From assembly GCA_013911065.1 (NCBI GenBank), contig JACERV010000007.1, positions 96,236 to 160,235 of the forward strand: a DNA stretch of 64,000 bases, read 5' to 3'. The position numbers and the translations under genes are program-made. This stretch comes from Ruminococcus sp. (lineage in GTDB: Bacteria; Bacillota; Clostridia; Lachnospirales; Lachnospiraceae). Positions 42,040 to 51,624 of this stretch are shown in pieces; position 1 is the stretch's first letter, and every line of letters starts with the position of its first letter. Under the pieces are notes generated by a model. That model did no database searches, had not been told where the DNA came from, and saw only the letters and a list, made by a program, of their open reading frames with translations.

Positions 42040-43050
42040 TTATTCTGCTGGTACTGCCACATTGAGCCGCTCTTCTATTCTGACTGCAGCATTCTTTTTA
42101 TGTGCCCCAAGCGTCCCTTTAAACCATGGATGCTCCTCCACATACAATGTAACGTCCATATCTTTTCCTCTATTCATATCTATGACATCCCCTACCCTGA
42201 GGCTGCATACATCATGTAAGCTTAGTTTCGCTTCGCCAAGCTCGGCCCGCATTTCCAGCGAACCTTTCTTTAATCTTCCCATAATGATTTCCTGAGCGTT
42301 CGCAATACCTTCATCATAAAGTCCAGCTACGTGCTTTCGCTTATCAATAATTGTGAAAATATTTGTCAGTAAATTTCCCGGAATACAAATTGTAATTTTT
42401 CCTTCTATTTCATTCATCTTTACACCAATCAAGATGATTGCCACCGGCTCCTCGAGACTGATTTCCTGGTACAGTCCTGGATTTGTCTCTAAGCCAAGCT
42501 CTCCCATGCCGACTTTGATGTAATTATTCCATGCATCCTTGGTCACTCCAAGAAGATAGTGCATCATCTTTTCGTACAGGGCACTTTCAATTTCTGTATA
42601 GCTGTAAGAAGAATCTATTGTATCATCATCCCCTCTTCCGCCTAACATCCTGTCAATCATATTAATCATCAGCTTTTGGCTTATATGAACCAAAACAGGG
42701 GGGGCTTTTGAATCATCCGGAAGGTTCAAAGGCATCAGCGTCATTACGTCATTGTCAGTCAACGCGTTGTTGAACTCGTGATAACGCTGTTCCTCCACAG
42801 TTATAACTTCCATCTCACAATTCGTTCTCAGGATTCCATTTACCCTGGAAGAGGCAAGCCGCGTATAATTATCATAAATTCCTTTGATTAATTTCAACTT
42901 ATCTTTTGTAAATTTTTTAGGACTTGAAAAATCATACTTTTTCCAAGTCTTCTCTGGCTCCTTTTGTGGTTCAGAAACATTGTCTGTATCTTCATTCATC
43001 ATAGAATTCAGCAATGCATCTATCTGACTTTGGGATAATACTTCTGCCAT
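42040..43050 (-). CDS. fliM: Flagellar motor switch protein FliM
   Basis: 336 residues. The N-terminus EVLSQSQIDALLNSMMN is the CheY-P binding segment. The middle CheC-like domain and the C-terminal SpoA domain (MRAELGEAKLSLHDVCSLRV) are present. It links CheY-P to FliG in the C-ring. Confidence 0.97.
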   Translation of the reverse strand: MAEVLSQSQIDALLNSMMNEDTDNVSEPQKEPEKTWKKYDFSSPKKFTKDKLKLIKGIYDNYTRLASSRVNGILRTNCEMEVITVEEQRYHEFNNALTDNDVMTLMPLNLPDDSKAPPVLVHISQKLMINMIDRMLGGRGDDDTIDSSYSYTEIESALYEKMMHYLLGVTKDAWNNYIKVGMGELGLETNPGLYQEISLEEPVAIILIGVKMNEIEGKITICIPGNLLTNIFTIIDKRKHVAGLYDEGIANAQEIIMGRLKKGSLEMRAELGEAKLSLHDVCSLRVGDVIDMNRGKDMDVTLYVEEHPWFKGTLGAHKKNAAVRIEERLNVAVPAE

Positions 43051-43121
43051 ACTCTTACTCCTGTAGTTTTATAATGTACACTTCTTGAACGACTAATGTT
43101 CAAGACGGTATCCGCAAAACG

Positions 43122-43889
43122 TTACTCTTCGCTTTCTTTGTATACCTGCTCATAATACTCATCCAAGCTTTGTTCCACAGCTCCTGACTGTGTAATTAAA
43201 ATCTCAACTCTCCGGTTCTGCGTCCGGCCTGCTTCTGTCTCAAAGGTGTCAATGGGGCGGAACTGACCATATCCGGCACTTACCAGCTTCTTGGGTTCTA
43301 TGACATTTTTCTGCTGTACATAAGCTACCACCACCGCTGAACGGTTCGCGGACAATACTCTGTCACTTACCACCTCGTTGGGAATTTGCGGGTCTGCCTG
43401 GGTTGTGTGTCCCAGCACCTGTATTTCTTTGATTGAGTCCGCTGCCGGAGCAATTGCCGCAGAAAATGCATCCAGTACTTTCTTTCCGTCCTCTCTCAAT
43501 ACATAACTGTCCCCGTCAAAAAACACCCGGTCCCTGAAAGTTATAAATTGATACCCATCTCCCCGTGCAATCTGAATATCCATGGATTCCCCCGCGGAAT
43601 TTTTTATTTTAACCAAATTATCATACAATGCTTCAAATTTCTCATCCGTATCTGATGTATTTCCTCCTGGAACATCCTCATTTCCTTCTCTGCCTATGTC
43701 ATCTGTAACAATCTGAGACACTTCTTTTGCATCCGGGTTTAAGCTTCTGACCAGATTTTCCCATTTCACCTGATCTACAGAGGATATGGCATAGAGTAAC
43801 ACAAAAAAACAAAGCAGCAGCGTTACCATGTCACCATATGTATCCATCCAACTTCCGCTCTCTTCCTGCTTCTTTTCTCTTCGCTTCAC
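43122..43889 (-). CDS. motB: Flagellar stator protein MotB
   Basis: 255 residues from a GTG start with GGGGAGG upstream. One membrane helix (about 18-40) has the proton- or sodium-binding Asp in TYGDMVTLLLCFFVLLYA. The C-terminal OmpA-like domain binds peptidoglycan (VLGHTTQADPQIPNEVVSDR, NRRVEI). It pairs with MotA, the gene just upstream. No fliL is found between motB and fliM; the 72-base gap is empty. Confidence 0.95.
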   Translation of the reverse strand: MKRREKKQEESGSWMDTYGDMVTLLLCFFVLLYAISSVDQVKWENLVRSLNPDAKEVSQIVTDDIGREGNEDVPGGNTSDTDEKFEALYDNLVKIKNSAGESMDIQIARGDGYQFITFRDRVFFDGDSYVLREDGKKVLDAFSAAIAPAADSIKEIQVLGHTTQADPQIPNEVVSDRVLSANRSAVVVAYVQQKNVIEPKKLVSAGYGQFRPIDTFETEAGRTQNRRVEILITQSGAVEQSLDEYYEQVYKESEE

Positions 43890-43934
43890 GATACTCTTCC
43901 TCCCCAGTAATTTTTGATTCGGATATATCCCATA

Positions 43935-44765
43935 TTACTTCTTTTTATTCTTTGGTTTTTTCTCTTTTTTGCTGCCGGTGTCTCCGCCCTCGCTGGCCAG
44001 CAGCTTCAACTGCCTCTTTTGCTGGAGCAGCGATGCCAGTTTTTCTCTTACAACCTTTGGATTTTCTCCTGCCTGAATACTCATCACACCCTCTATAATA
44101 ATCTGTTTATAGAGTACTTCCTCTTCGTTTCGTATTCTTAATTTCTTTGCAATAGGCATGAAGATCACATTAGCCAAAATACATCCATAAAATGTGGTAA
44201 TCAGGGCGATTGACATATTAAGTCCCAGGGATTCTGATGACCCTGAAGACAAATCCATGTTTTTCAGCATATTAATCAGGCCTACCAGAGTACCAATCAT
44301 ACCAAACGCCGGAGCGAACTGCGATGCCTTGTCATAAATTGCTACCTCTTCTTCATGTCGGGCCGACATACTGTCTACTTCCATCTCCAGCAACTCCCTG
44401 ACCTTGTCCGCCTCCATAGCGTCCACTACCAGCAGAATCCCCTGCTTAAAAAAAGGATCCATTAACTCATTTGCCTTTTCTTCCAAGGCCAGCAAACCAT
44501 TTCTTCTGGCAATCTGGGCAAATTCCACAATACTTTCAATCACAGGCTCCGGATGGAATTGCTTGTTAGATACCAGCTTAACCATATGTTTCCCCACATT
44601 TTTCAACATACTGAAGGGAAAGCTGGCTATAACGGAGCATAACGTTCCCCCAACAACTATGAGGACACTGGACACATCTGCGAAATTGCCCATATTGTCC
44701 ATACCAATCCCATATACAATAAAGGCAAATCCACCAATAAGCCCTATAATTGTAGTAAAATCCAT
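43935..44765 (-). CDS. motA: Flagellar stator protein MotA
   Basis: 276 residues with four membrane helices and the long cytoplasmic loop between helices 2 and 3. Typical segments are MDFTTIIGLIGGFAFIVYGI and SQFAPAFGMIGTLVGLINML. The end is lysine-rich (KKEKKPKNKKK). It forms the stator ring around MotB and lies inside the fla/che operon. Confidence 0.95.
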   Translation of the reverse strand: MDFTTIIGLIGGFAFIVYGIGMDNMGNFADVSSVLIVVGGTLCSVIASFPFSMLKNVGKHMVKLVSNKQFHPEPVIESIVEFAQIARRNGLLALEEKANELMDPFFKQGILLVVDAMEADKVRELLEMEVDSMSARHEEEVAIYDKASQFAPAFGMIGTLVGLINMLKNMDLSSGSSESLGLNMSIALITTFYGCILANVIFMPIAKKLRIRNEEEVLYKQIIIEGVMSIQAGENPKVVREKLASLLQQKRQLKLLASEGGDTGSKKEKKPKNKKK

Positions 44766-44767
44766 GA

Positions 44768-44968
44768 TTAAACCTCCCTGTTATGCATGTAATAAATAGC
44801 CTGGTTAAACCTGATAATACGTGCAATAATTTCGTCCTTATTTTCGCTAACAATGTGGTATTTCCCATTCATCATAATAATCTTTGATTCTGGTATTAGC
44901 TCTATGTACTCCATTTGTGCAGGATTGATTAAAATAGGCTCTCCATTTAATTTGGTCAGCTCTATCAC
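44768..44968 (-). CDS. flbD: FlbD family flagellar protein
   Basis: 66 residues from GTG 44968. The pattern MIELTKLNGEPILINPAQME and the beta-rich middle match the small FlbD/SwrD family found between flgE and motA. In Bacillus, SwrD supports stator torque. It ends two bases before motA. Confidence 0.92.
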   Translation of the reverse strand: MIELTKLNGEPILINPAQMEYIELIPESKIIMMNGKYHIVSENKDEIIARIIRFNQAIYYMHNREV

Positions 44969-45023
44969 AACAGTCCACGCTCCTCTCTTACGTGGGGGGA
45001 AACATCCCCCGCACCTTTTATTC

Positions 45024-45935
45024 TTAACGTTTCATGGCAATCAACTGTTCCAGCATTTCATCTGTAACCGTGATAATCTTTGTATTTGCCTGATACCCTC
45101 TCTGGGTTGTAATCATGTTGGCCATTTCTGTTGCCATGTCCACATTGGACATTTCCAGATAGTTGCTTAAAATAGCACCTGTGGTTGTACCTACAGTCTG
45201 TATTCCCACAACACGTCCGGCATTGTCACCAATGTTATATAAATATCCTGCTGTCTGCTCCAGACCATTCGGGTTTTCCACAGAAGCTACTGCTATCTGG
45301 CCGATGGTGATTTCCTCATTGTCTGTTGTAACACCTTTGACAACACCGTCCATCCCAATCTTATAGGTCGCTACATTATAACGCTCACCCGTGTCTTGAT
45401 CAACTGGTACCTGGATAGGGCGAAGGGTAGTTGTATCTATCACGCCCGTAGTATCCTGTGTAAAACCATAGATATAATTACCGGAGTTATCCACCAGATA
45501 TCCATTGTTATCTACTTTAAAAATCCCCACTCTGGAAAGACTCATGTTGTTTTCCGCAATCTCGTCTGCAGGAATCCCAGGACCGCCGTTAATAATATTT
45601 CCTGTCATTCCGCCTACGATGAAAAAGCCTGTCCCATCAATCATACAGTTCAATGGATCACCAGTAAATCCCCAGCTTCCTGATGTGAAGTTCGTTGAAA
45701 TAGAGCCCATGTTCACACCATAACCGAGCTGTGAGCTGTTTGTACCGCCGGTTCCTCCGGCGTTGGTATTGCCCCCTGTACTGTTTGTCAGGTTCTGATA
45801 CATGGCATCCTGAAAGTTTGCAGATCTGCCTTTATATCCCCATGTGTTTACGTTTGCAATATTGTTACTGATTACATCCATCTTACTTTGATGTGAACGC
45901 AGCCCTGAAATTGCTGCATACATTGATTTAACCAT
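45024..45935 (-). CDS. flgE: Flagellar hook protein FlgE
   Basis: 303 residues from the ATG at 45935; upstream in-frame ATGs lack a site, while AAGGAAGAAGG precedes this one. N-terminus MYAAISGLRSHQSKMDVISN and NIANVNTWGYKGR, C-terminus YLEMSNVDMATEMANMITTQ, RGYQANTKII. It polymerises into the hook. Gene order flgD, TIGR02530, flgE is usual for Firmicutes. Confidence 0.94.
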   Translation of the reverse strand: MVKSMYAAISGLRSHQSKMDVISNNIANVNTWGYKGRSANFQDAMYQNLTNSTGGNTNAGGTGGTNSSQLGYGVNMGSISTNFTSGSWGFTGDPLNCMIDGTGFFIVGGMTGNIINGGPGIPADEIAENNMSLSRVGIFKVDNNGYLVDNSGNYIYGFTQDTTGVIDTTTLRPIQVPVDQDTGERYNVATYKIGMDGVVKGVTTDNEEITIGQIAVASVENPNGLEQTAGYLYNIGDNAGRVVGIQTVGTTTGAILSNYLEMSNVDMATEMANMITTQRGYQANTKIITVTDEMLEQLIAMKR

Positions 45936-46020
45936 ATTCTTTGTACCTTCTTCCTTTTTTCTTCTGCCATAGTCCACGTATGCCAGTCACGCATACGCAC
46001 AGCCTCCATATATGGTCCGG

Positions 46021-46392
46021 CTATATTAAAACGGCACTGTCAATATTCGTAAAAATACTTTCTTTCATCTCCTGCGAATTCATCGTAGTAACCACAAGGT
46101 TATTAGGAATATTCACAATAAATGCATTTTGGGCCCCGATGATAACAACATCCTTTGCCCCTTTTTCTTTTGCCTTTTCCACCGCCTGGTTCAGATCCTG
46201 CACAAGGGAATCTGTCAGATTTACCCCACGCTCACTTATTCTGGCTGATGCATGTTTAGAAAACCTGACCCCCGAAGCGGACGCCCTTTCCTGAAACACC
46301 GCAGAAAATGACTTCCCGGATTCCGAAGCGGATACTGTCCCATGTTTCAGCTTTAATTGCTGAATACTAGTCAGTGCCTGTATTTCCGCCAT
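46021..46392 (-). CDS. TIGR02530-type flagellar operon protein
   Basis: 123 residues from the ATG at 46392, which has GGGGAGG six bases upstream; longer starts would overlap flgD by up to 68 bases. The conserved block FSKHASARISERGVNLTD and the strand VVIIGAQNAFIVNIPNNLVV match the small protein always found between flgD and flgE in Firmicutes. It is thought to act in hook assembly, but the mechanism is unknown. It overlaps the flgD end by 26 bases. Confidence 0.88.
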   Translation of the reverse strand: MAEIQALTSIQQLKLKHGTVSASESGKSFSAVFQERASASGVRFSKHASARISERGVNLTDSLVQDLNQAVEKAKEKGAKDVVIIGAQNAFIVNIPNNLVVTTMNSQEMKESIFTNIDSAVLI

Positions 46393-46849
46393 TTTCTGCC
46401 TCCCCGCTTCCGTTATCACCGGATTCATCTGCATCCGGAACTTTTCCTACTGTCATAATTTGTGCCATATGATAGGACTTATCTCCCATAAAAAGAATCG
46501 GATTTTCTCCCATTAGTATTCCGGTAACAGTTCCGCTGGTCTTCGCTCCTGTAAATTTTCCGCTGCTGTCAACCTCAGCCATCGTTACTTCTTTTCCTAT
46601 CATAGAAGACGCATAGGTAATCGTATTGATTGTAGACATATTTGTGATAGCTTCTATCATCTGCGTCTGCACCATCTGCGACATCATCTCACTTGTATTC
46701 ATTGGATTATCTGCATCCTGATACCGCATCTGCGCCGCAAGCAGCTTATAAAAATCGCTGACGCTCATTCCCGTCGCACTGCTTGTTCCAGATGCGCTAG
46801 CTGCAGATGAGGCATAACTATAAGCACCTAATCCCTGGATTTCGCTCAT
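46367..46849 (-). CDS. flgD: Hook assembly scaffold FlgD
   Basis: 160 residues. The conserved core is FYKLLAAQMRYQDADNPMNT and EMMSQMVQTQMIEAITNMST. It lacks the long C-terminal Ig-like region of enteric FlgD, as in Bacillus. FlgD caps the hook during growth. It follows fliK by 22 bases. Confidence 0.93.
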   Translation of the reverse strand: MSEIQGLGAYSYASSAASASGTSSATGMSVSDFYKLLAAQMRYQDADNPMNTSEMMSQMVQTQMIEAITNMSTINTITYASSMIGKEVTMAEVDSSGKFTGAKTSGTVTGILMGENPILFMGDKSYHMAQIMTVGKVPDADESGDNGSGEAENGGNTGTD

Positions 46850-46871
46850 ATGTTGTTCTCCCTTTCTTTTC

Positions 46872-47987
46872 TTATACTAAACCTAATCTTAACTGCTGAA
46901 GGAACTGCTCCGCCCCCTCGTGAACTTCTTCTTTTTGATTCTCCTGCTGTTGGCTCCTTGCATGTTCCTGGCTGCTTTCCTGCTCATTGTGCTGATCCAG
47001 GTAGTCGGCATGAGGTACATCCACAATTACATCTGTGGGACTGCCAAGTCTTGACTGAATCAAGCTACCCAGTTCGCCTGCATTCTGCATCATTACATGC
47101 ATAGTCTTAGCCTCCATGCAGACAATAGAAATTACTGTTTTTCCATTCTCATAGGATGCATTCACCAACAGGGTTCCCAGATTTGCCGGTTTCAACTGAA
47201 CTTGAAATTCCCGTTTTCCTTCACTGATATGTTTTACAATCGTATCTTTCAGTGCCTGCATATCAGGCTGTGTACTTTCCTGACTGTATGTAACAACTTC
47301 TTTCTGCCCGGTAACTTCATGGGTATATCCTGTGCTGCTTCTTGAATTTGCAGCAAACTGTTGTATTCCATTGTTACTATCCTCTGCAGATATCTTGTAC
47401 AGCTCCTTTGCATCTTCCTGTGTACTGCTTTTTTGTGCCGTAAAAACTGGTGCTGCTTCTGCATTTTCCCCCTCTGCTGCCAGAGCAGGGCCCAGAGAAT
47501 TTTCCGTCTGGATTTCATGTCCCAATGGCAGGATAGCTTCTGTATCATTTGCTGCAGGTGCCTGTAATACCGGTTGTTTTGTATCAAGCAGATTTCCTTT
47601 GCCTTCTGCAATATTTTCCCGTATGTGCAGTTGGCCTTCCTCCTGGAGTATTGCTGCCTGTTGTGCTGCTCCCTGTCCCGCAGTGAGAAAGTCCCCTTCA
47701 CTTTGCAGTACAGACGGTACGCCTGCTGCCGCATCCTGTTCCCTTACAGCTTCCTGGAACTGAGTCCAGGGAAATACAGCCTGCATTTGCGGATACACGG
47801 TTTCCATACCCGTCACTGGAGCATCTGCAGTCTTCTGCTCCTTGGATTTCTCCGGCATAGTCTGCTCTCTTTGCCCGTCTAAAATATCTTTAAACTGTTT
47901 TCGAGGACTGTATGTATTCCTTTTTGTACTTACGTCCGCGGCACTCCAGTTTCCTGTTTGGGATAAAGTCTCTACAATCTGATTCAT
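46872..47987 (-). CDS. fliK: Flagellar hook-length control protein FliK
   Basis: 371 residues. A variable Gln/Ala-rich N-terminal part is followed by the conserved Flg_hook domain near residues 250-330: FQVQLKPANLGTLLVNASYE and AKTMHVMMQNAGELGSLIQS. It measures hook length and triggers the FlhB switch. A second protein with a related C-terminal look is at 56698-58125. Confidence 0.9.
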   Translation of the reverse strand: MNQIVETLSQTGNWSAADVSTKRNTYSPRKQFKDILDGQREQTMPEKSKEQKTADAPVTGMETVYPQMQAVFPWTQFQEAVREQDAAAGVPSVLQSEGDFLTAGQGAAQQAAILQEEGQLHIRENIAEGKGNLLDTKQPVLQAPAANDTEAILPLGHEIQTENSLGPALAAEGENAEAAPVFTAQKSSTQEDAKELYKISAEDSNNGIQQFAANSRSSTGYTHEVTGQKEVVTYSQESTQPDMQALKDTIVKHISEGKREFQVQLKPANLGTLLVNASYENGKTVISIVCMEAKTMHVMMQNAGELGSLIQSRLGSPTDVIVDVPHADYLDQHNEQESSQEHARSQQQENQKEEVHEGAEQFLQQLRLGLV

Positions 47988-48043
47988 TCTCCTCCTCCTT
48001 TCCTCTTAAAATAATTTATAGTAATCTGCATATATATGCAGTC

Positions 48044-48499
48044 TTACTCTCCTGCTGCGGCTCTTCCTGACATCGTATTCGAAACGAATTCCTCAATCAG
48101 CCTTTCGTCTTCCTTTAGAACTTCTTTGTCATATTCCTGTTTTCTTTTTACCTTCAGCATGTCAATGGAGGCCGTGTCCTGTTTCGCAGCAATTACTTCC
48201 TGCCGCTTTTTTTCCTCAGTATCTTTAAGGTGTACCAAATTTTGTTTTTCTGCATTTATTTTGTTTATCAAAGCCTGAAGATAATTTTCAAGTGCTCTCA
48301 GCTTATTCACCGGAACCCCCTGAAGCTTTACCTGGTTATACTCCACCGCACACACTTTATGTTTTTGTTCCAGGCCCTCAATCTGCTCTTCTTTCTGAAT
48401 AACGGCCCGTACAATTTGTGCATGCTCATTTCTCAGGTTTCTCTCAATTTGAGCCTTGTAGCTCAAAACCTTATCCAATGTAAATGAAAAACGCTTCAC
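48044..48499 (-). CDS. fliJ: Flagellar export chaperone FliJ
   Basis: 151 residues, predicted as one long antiparallel coiled coil. The start KRFSFTLDKVLSYKAQIERN is the typical FliJ opening. FliJ links the FliI ATPase to FlhA. It directly follows fliI by 14 bases. Confidence 0.92.
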   Translation of the reverse strand: MKRFSFTLDKVLSYKAQIERNLRNEHAQIVRAVIQKEEQIEGLEQKHKVCAVEYNQVKLQGVPVNKLRALENYLQALINKINAEKQNLVHLKDTEEKKRQEVIAAKQDTASIDMLKVKRKQEYDKEVLKEDERLIEEFVSNTMSGRAAAGE

Positions 48500-48513
48500 C
48501 TTTCATCCTCCTG

Positions 48514-49815
48514 TTACTTCAGAATCTCTTCCATCATACGTAAAACCTCTTCCTTGCTGTAGCTTTCTTCTATTTCCTGCATTAAAAACGCGTTAACCCG
48601 GTTGATTCTTGAAATTGCATCATCCAATCTTGGGTTTGTCCCTGATTTATAGGCGCCGATAGATATCAGATCTTCATTCTGCTCATACAGGCTTAATATA
48701 TCTCTGAGCTTTGATGCCAGTTCTTTATGTTCTGGCGTCACAACGTTGTTCATCAACCTTGAAATACTGGAACTGATATCAATGGCAGGAAAGTGGTTTG
48801 CATTCGCCAGCTTTCTGCTGAGTACGATATGCCCGTCCAGAATTCCCCGGACGGTATCCGCTACCGGCTCATTTGTATCATCTCCCTCTACAAGTACGGT
48901 ATAAACACCCGTAATCGAGCCTTTTTCAAATTTCCCGCTCCGCTCCAGAAGCTTAGGGAACTCGGCATAAATAGAAGGAGTATATCCACGGGCAACAGGT
49001 GGTTCTCCGGTGGCAAGACCAATCTCTCTTTGTGCCATTGCAAAACGTGTCAGGGAATCCATCATCAAAAGCACATCTTTTCCCTGGTCCTTAAAATATT
49101 CTGCAATGGTAGTGGCTACCATGGGACATTTCATTCTGAGCATGGCCGGCTGGTCGGAAGTTGCAACTACCAGAATAGAACGCTTCATTCCTTCCGGCCC
49201 CAGATCCTTCTCCACGAACTCACGTACTTCACGCCCCCGCTCCCCTACCAGTGCAATGACATTAATATCTGTTTCTACATTTCTGGCTATCATACCTAAC
49301 AGTGTGCTTTTCCCCACGCCGCTGCCGGCAAAAATCCCGATACGCTGTCCTTTTCCTATAGTGTTCAACCCATCAATCGCCTTAATGCCAAAACTTAGGT
49401 CCTCTGTAATAGGAGGTCTTGTAAGAGGGTTAATCTTTGGGCTCTCCACATAATAGTAACGATCAGATGTAAATTCGCCTTTGTCGTCCATGGGGCTTCC
49501 AAGGGCATCTATGACCCTCCCCCGCAGAAATTCGCCAACCAGGATTTTCAGCCTCTTCTTTGTATTCCTGACAAAGCTCTCTGTACCAATCCCATGCATA
49601 TTTTCATATGCCATCAACTGCACCTTATCATCTCGAAAACCAACTACCTCAGCCGGTATCTGCTTTTTTTGTTCGTCATTATAAATCAGAACAATATCGC
49701 CAATGTTAGCGCCCCCACCAGATGCTTCCATTGCCATTCCGGTAATATTTTCAATTTTTCCGATATGGCTGATCGTCTCAGATTTCATAATCAAGCCCGG
49801 CAAATCCTTGAGCAT
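48514..49815 (-). CDS. fliI: Flagellum-specific ATPase FliI
   Basis: 433 residues. Walker A is FAGSGVGKST near residue 160, Walker B VLLMMDSLTRFAMA near residue 245, and the GERGREVREFVE motif is present. It forms the export ATPase hexamer. It lies between fliH and fliJ. Confidence 0.97.
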   Translation of the reverse strand: MLKDLPGLIMKSETISHIGKIENITGMAMEASGGGANIGDIVLIYNDEQKKQIPAEVVGFRDDKVQLMAYENMHGIGTESFVRNTKKRLKILVGEFLRGRVIDALGSPMDDKGEFTSDRYYYVESPKINPLTRPPITEDLSFGIKAIDGLNTIGKGQRIGIFAGSGVGKSTLLGMIARNVETDINVIALVGERGREVREFVEKDLGPEGMKRSILVVATSDQPAMLRMKCPMVATTIAEYFKDQGKDVLLMMDSLTRFAMAQREIGLATGEPPVARGYTPSIYAEFPKLLERSGKFEKGSITGVYTVLVEGDDTNEPVADTVRGILDGHIVLSRKLANANHFPAIDISSSISRLMNNVVTPEHKELASKLRDILSLYEQNEDLISIGAYKSGTNPRLDDAISRINRVNAFLMQEIEESYSKEEVLRMMEEILK

Positions 49816-49853
49816 CTGTCTCCCCCTGTCTTCTTCGTGTGCGTGTCTTATAC

Positions 49854-50615
49854 TTACAGACGCGCATTATTTAATATCTCTTTTATGTTTTCAAGCTGTG
49901 TTCCAACACTCATATCAATAATTTCATCGGGCAGCTCTACGATACATGTTCCTGTATCCTCTTCCTCCAGCATGATAATCTTTACATTATCCGACAGCTT
50001 GGAAAGCTCCTGCAAAAACTTGGCATCTCCTCTGACATCCATAGTTTCCTGGCCTTTGCCAATATAAATTTTGGCCCATGCCGATTTTTTAAGCCGGCCT
50101 GTTGCAGACAAAATCATACGCTCCACAACCTCACTGCTGGATTTCAAACTGGTTTGCACAATTTTTTCACCGATTGCCAGGGCGATGTTTTTCAAATCAT
50201 CAATATACTGCTCCAGCAATCTCTCTTTCGCATTCTCCACGTCTTTTATGTACTCTGCAAGCCGCTTCTGAAGGTCTTTAAATTCTGTCTCAAACCGGAG
50301 GCTGTAGTCTTTCAGGGCCTGCTCACTCCCATCTTTGTATCCCGCCTCATTTCCAGCGGCAAACCCTGTCTGGTAAGCTTCGGTCTTAATATCCTCCGCC
50401 TCCCTCTTGGCCGCATCTAAAATGAGTTTTCCCTCTGCATAGATTTCAGACAGAATATCTACTGTAGATTGCTGCTCTTCTTCCTCTTCTTCCTCGAGAA
50501 TCATTTTTCCTTCTTTTTTTTTCACCTCGATGGCAAATTCCGGATAGAGTATATCCTTTTCCAAACCCTGTATATTATCCGGCTGATCCTTCAATACTCT
50601 ATACAATGATTTCAT
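49854..50615 (-). CDS. fliH: Flagellar assembly protein FliH
   Basis: 253 residues from the ATG at 50615 (AAGGGTGG upstream). A long charged helix with an EEEEEE run near residue 45 is followed by the FliH/HrpE type C-terminal domain (DIGxxIVQ-like AIGEKIVQTSLKSSSEVVER). FliH is the stalk partner of FliI. It overlaps fliG by 17 bases. Confidence 0.9.
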   Translation of the reverse strand: MKSLYRVLKDQPDNIQGLEKDILYPEFAIEVKKKEGKMILEEEEEEEQQSTVDILSEIYAEGKLILDAAKREAEDIKTEAYQTGFAAGNEAGYKDGSEQALKDYSLRFETEFKDLQKRLAEYIKDVENAKERLLEQYIDDLKNIALAIGEKIVQTSLKSSSEVVERMILSATGRLKKSAWAKIYIGKGQETMDVRGDAKFLQELSKLSDNVKIIMLEEEDTGTCIVELPDEIIDMSVGTQLENIKEILNNARL

Positions 50616-51624
50616 CCTTTCCACCCTTGCCTATTACAAGTTCGCCTTCCTCATCAAGCTTTCTGATAATCTCGACAATTCTCTGCTGCGCCTCTTCTAC
50701 ATCACGCAGACGGACATTAACCGTAACCTCTAAATCGGACTGTACCGTGTCTGCCATACGGCTTGACATATTGGAGTAAAACAATCTGAGCATATCTTCG
50801 CTTGCATTCTTCAAAGCATACACAATATCCTTCATATCGCATTCGCGCATGAAACGCTGGATTGCACGGTCGTTCATACCCATGATATCCTCGAACACAA
50901 ACATCTTCTTCCGGATTGTTTCTGCCAGTTCCGGATCGTCTTTTCCCATCTCATCAAAGATATATTTTTCATTGCTTCTGTCCATACGGTTCATAACATC
51001 TGCAATATAATCTACGCCGCCGATACTTGTAAAGTCTGTTGTAAGAATACTATCAAATTTCCTCGCCAACTGGCTTTCCACAATCTTAATTGCATCTGGC
51101 GAAGCACTTTCCATCCTGGCGATACTCTCCACGACTTTCAGTCTCATGCGCTCCGGCAGCTCTGCAATTACCCCCGCTGCCTGTGCAGAATCCAGGTAGG
51201 ACAGCACCAGCGCAATTGTCTGGGGCCGTTCATGCTGAAGAACCGAAAACAGATTTTTTATATCCGTCTTTGATATGAAATCAAAGGAGCGGTTCTTCAT
51301 ATATTTGGTTACCTTCTTGAGAAGTTCATTGGCTACAGCCTCTCCGTATGTTTTCTCAAGTACGGCTCTTGCATACTCAAGTCCTCCGTCTGTCACCACC
51401 TTCTGGGTCAGGCAGGTCTTATAGAAATCATCTAAAATTGTTTCTGTCTGTTCCGCTTCCAGATGCCCCAGCTTTGCCACTTCCAAAGTAAGTTGCTCGA
51501 CCTCTTCTTCTGTCAGATATTTGTATACTTTGGCCGCCTTGTCTGCACCCAGAGCTGCTATAACCGCTGCTGCTTTCTGTCCAGGTGCTAATTTCGGGGT
51601 GTTACTCAGGCGAGTTGCTTCCAT
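50599..51624 (-). CDS. fliG: Flagellar motor switch protein FliG
   Basis: 341 residues from the ATG at 51624 (GGAGG eight bases upstream), overlapping the fliF stop by 23 bases. It carries the three FliG domains: EEVEQLTLEVAKLGHLE near the N-terminus, the middle EHPQT-like motif (HERPQTIALVLSYL), and the C-terminal torque helix (MREC, KNASEDMLRLFYSNMSSRM). It transmits stator force to the rotor. Confidence 0.96.
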   Translation of the reverse strand: MEATRLSNTPKLAPGQKAAAVIAALGADKAAKVYKYLTEEEVEQLTLEVAKLGHLEAEQTETILDDFYKTCLTQKVVTDGGLEYARAVLEKTYGEAVANELLKKVTKYMKNRSFDFISKTDIKNLFSVLQHERPQTIALVLSYLDSAQAAGVIAELPERMRLKVVESIARMESASPDAIKIVESQLARKFDSILTTDFTSIGGVDYIADVMNRMDRSNEKYIFDEMGKDDPELAETIRKKMFVFEDIMGMNDRAIQRFMRECDMKDIVYALKNASEDMLRLFYSNMSSRMADTVQSDLEVTVNVRLRDVEEAQQRIVEIIRKLDEEGELVIGKGGKDEIIV

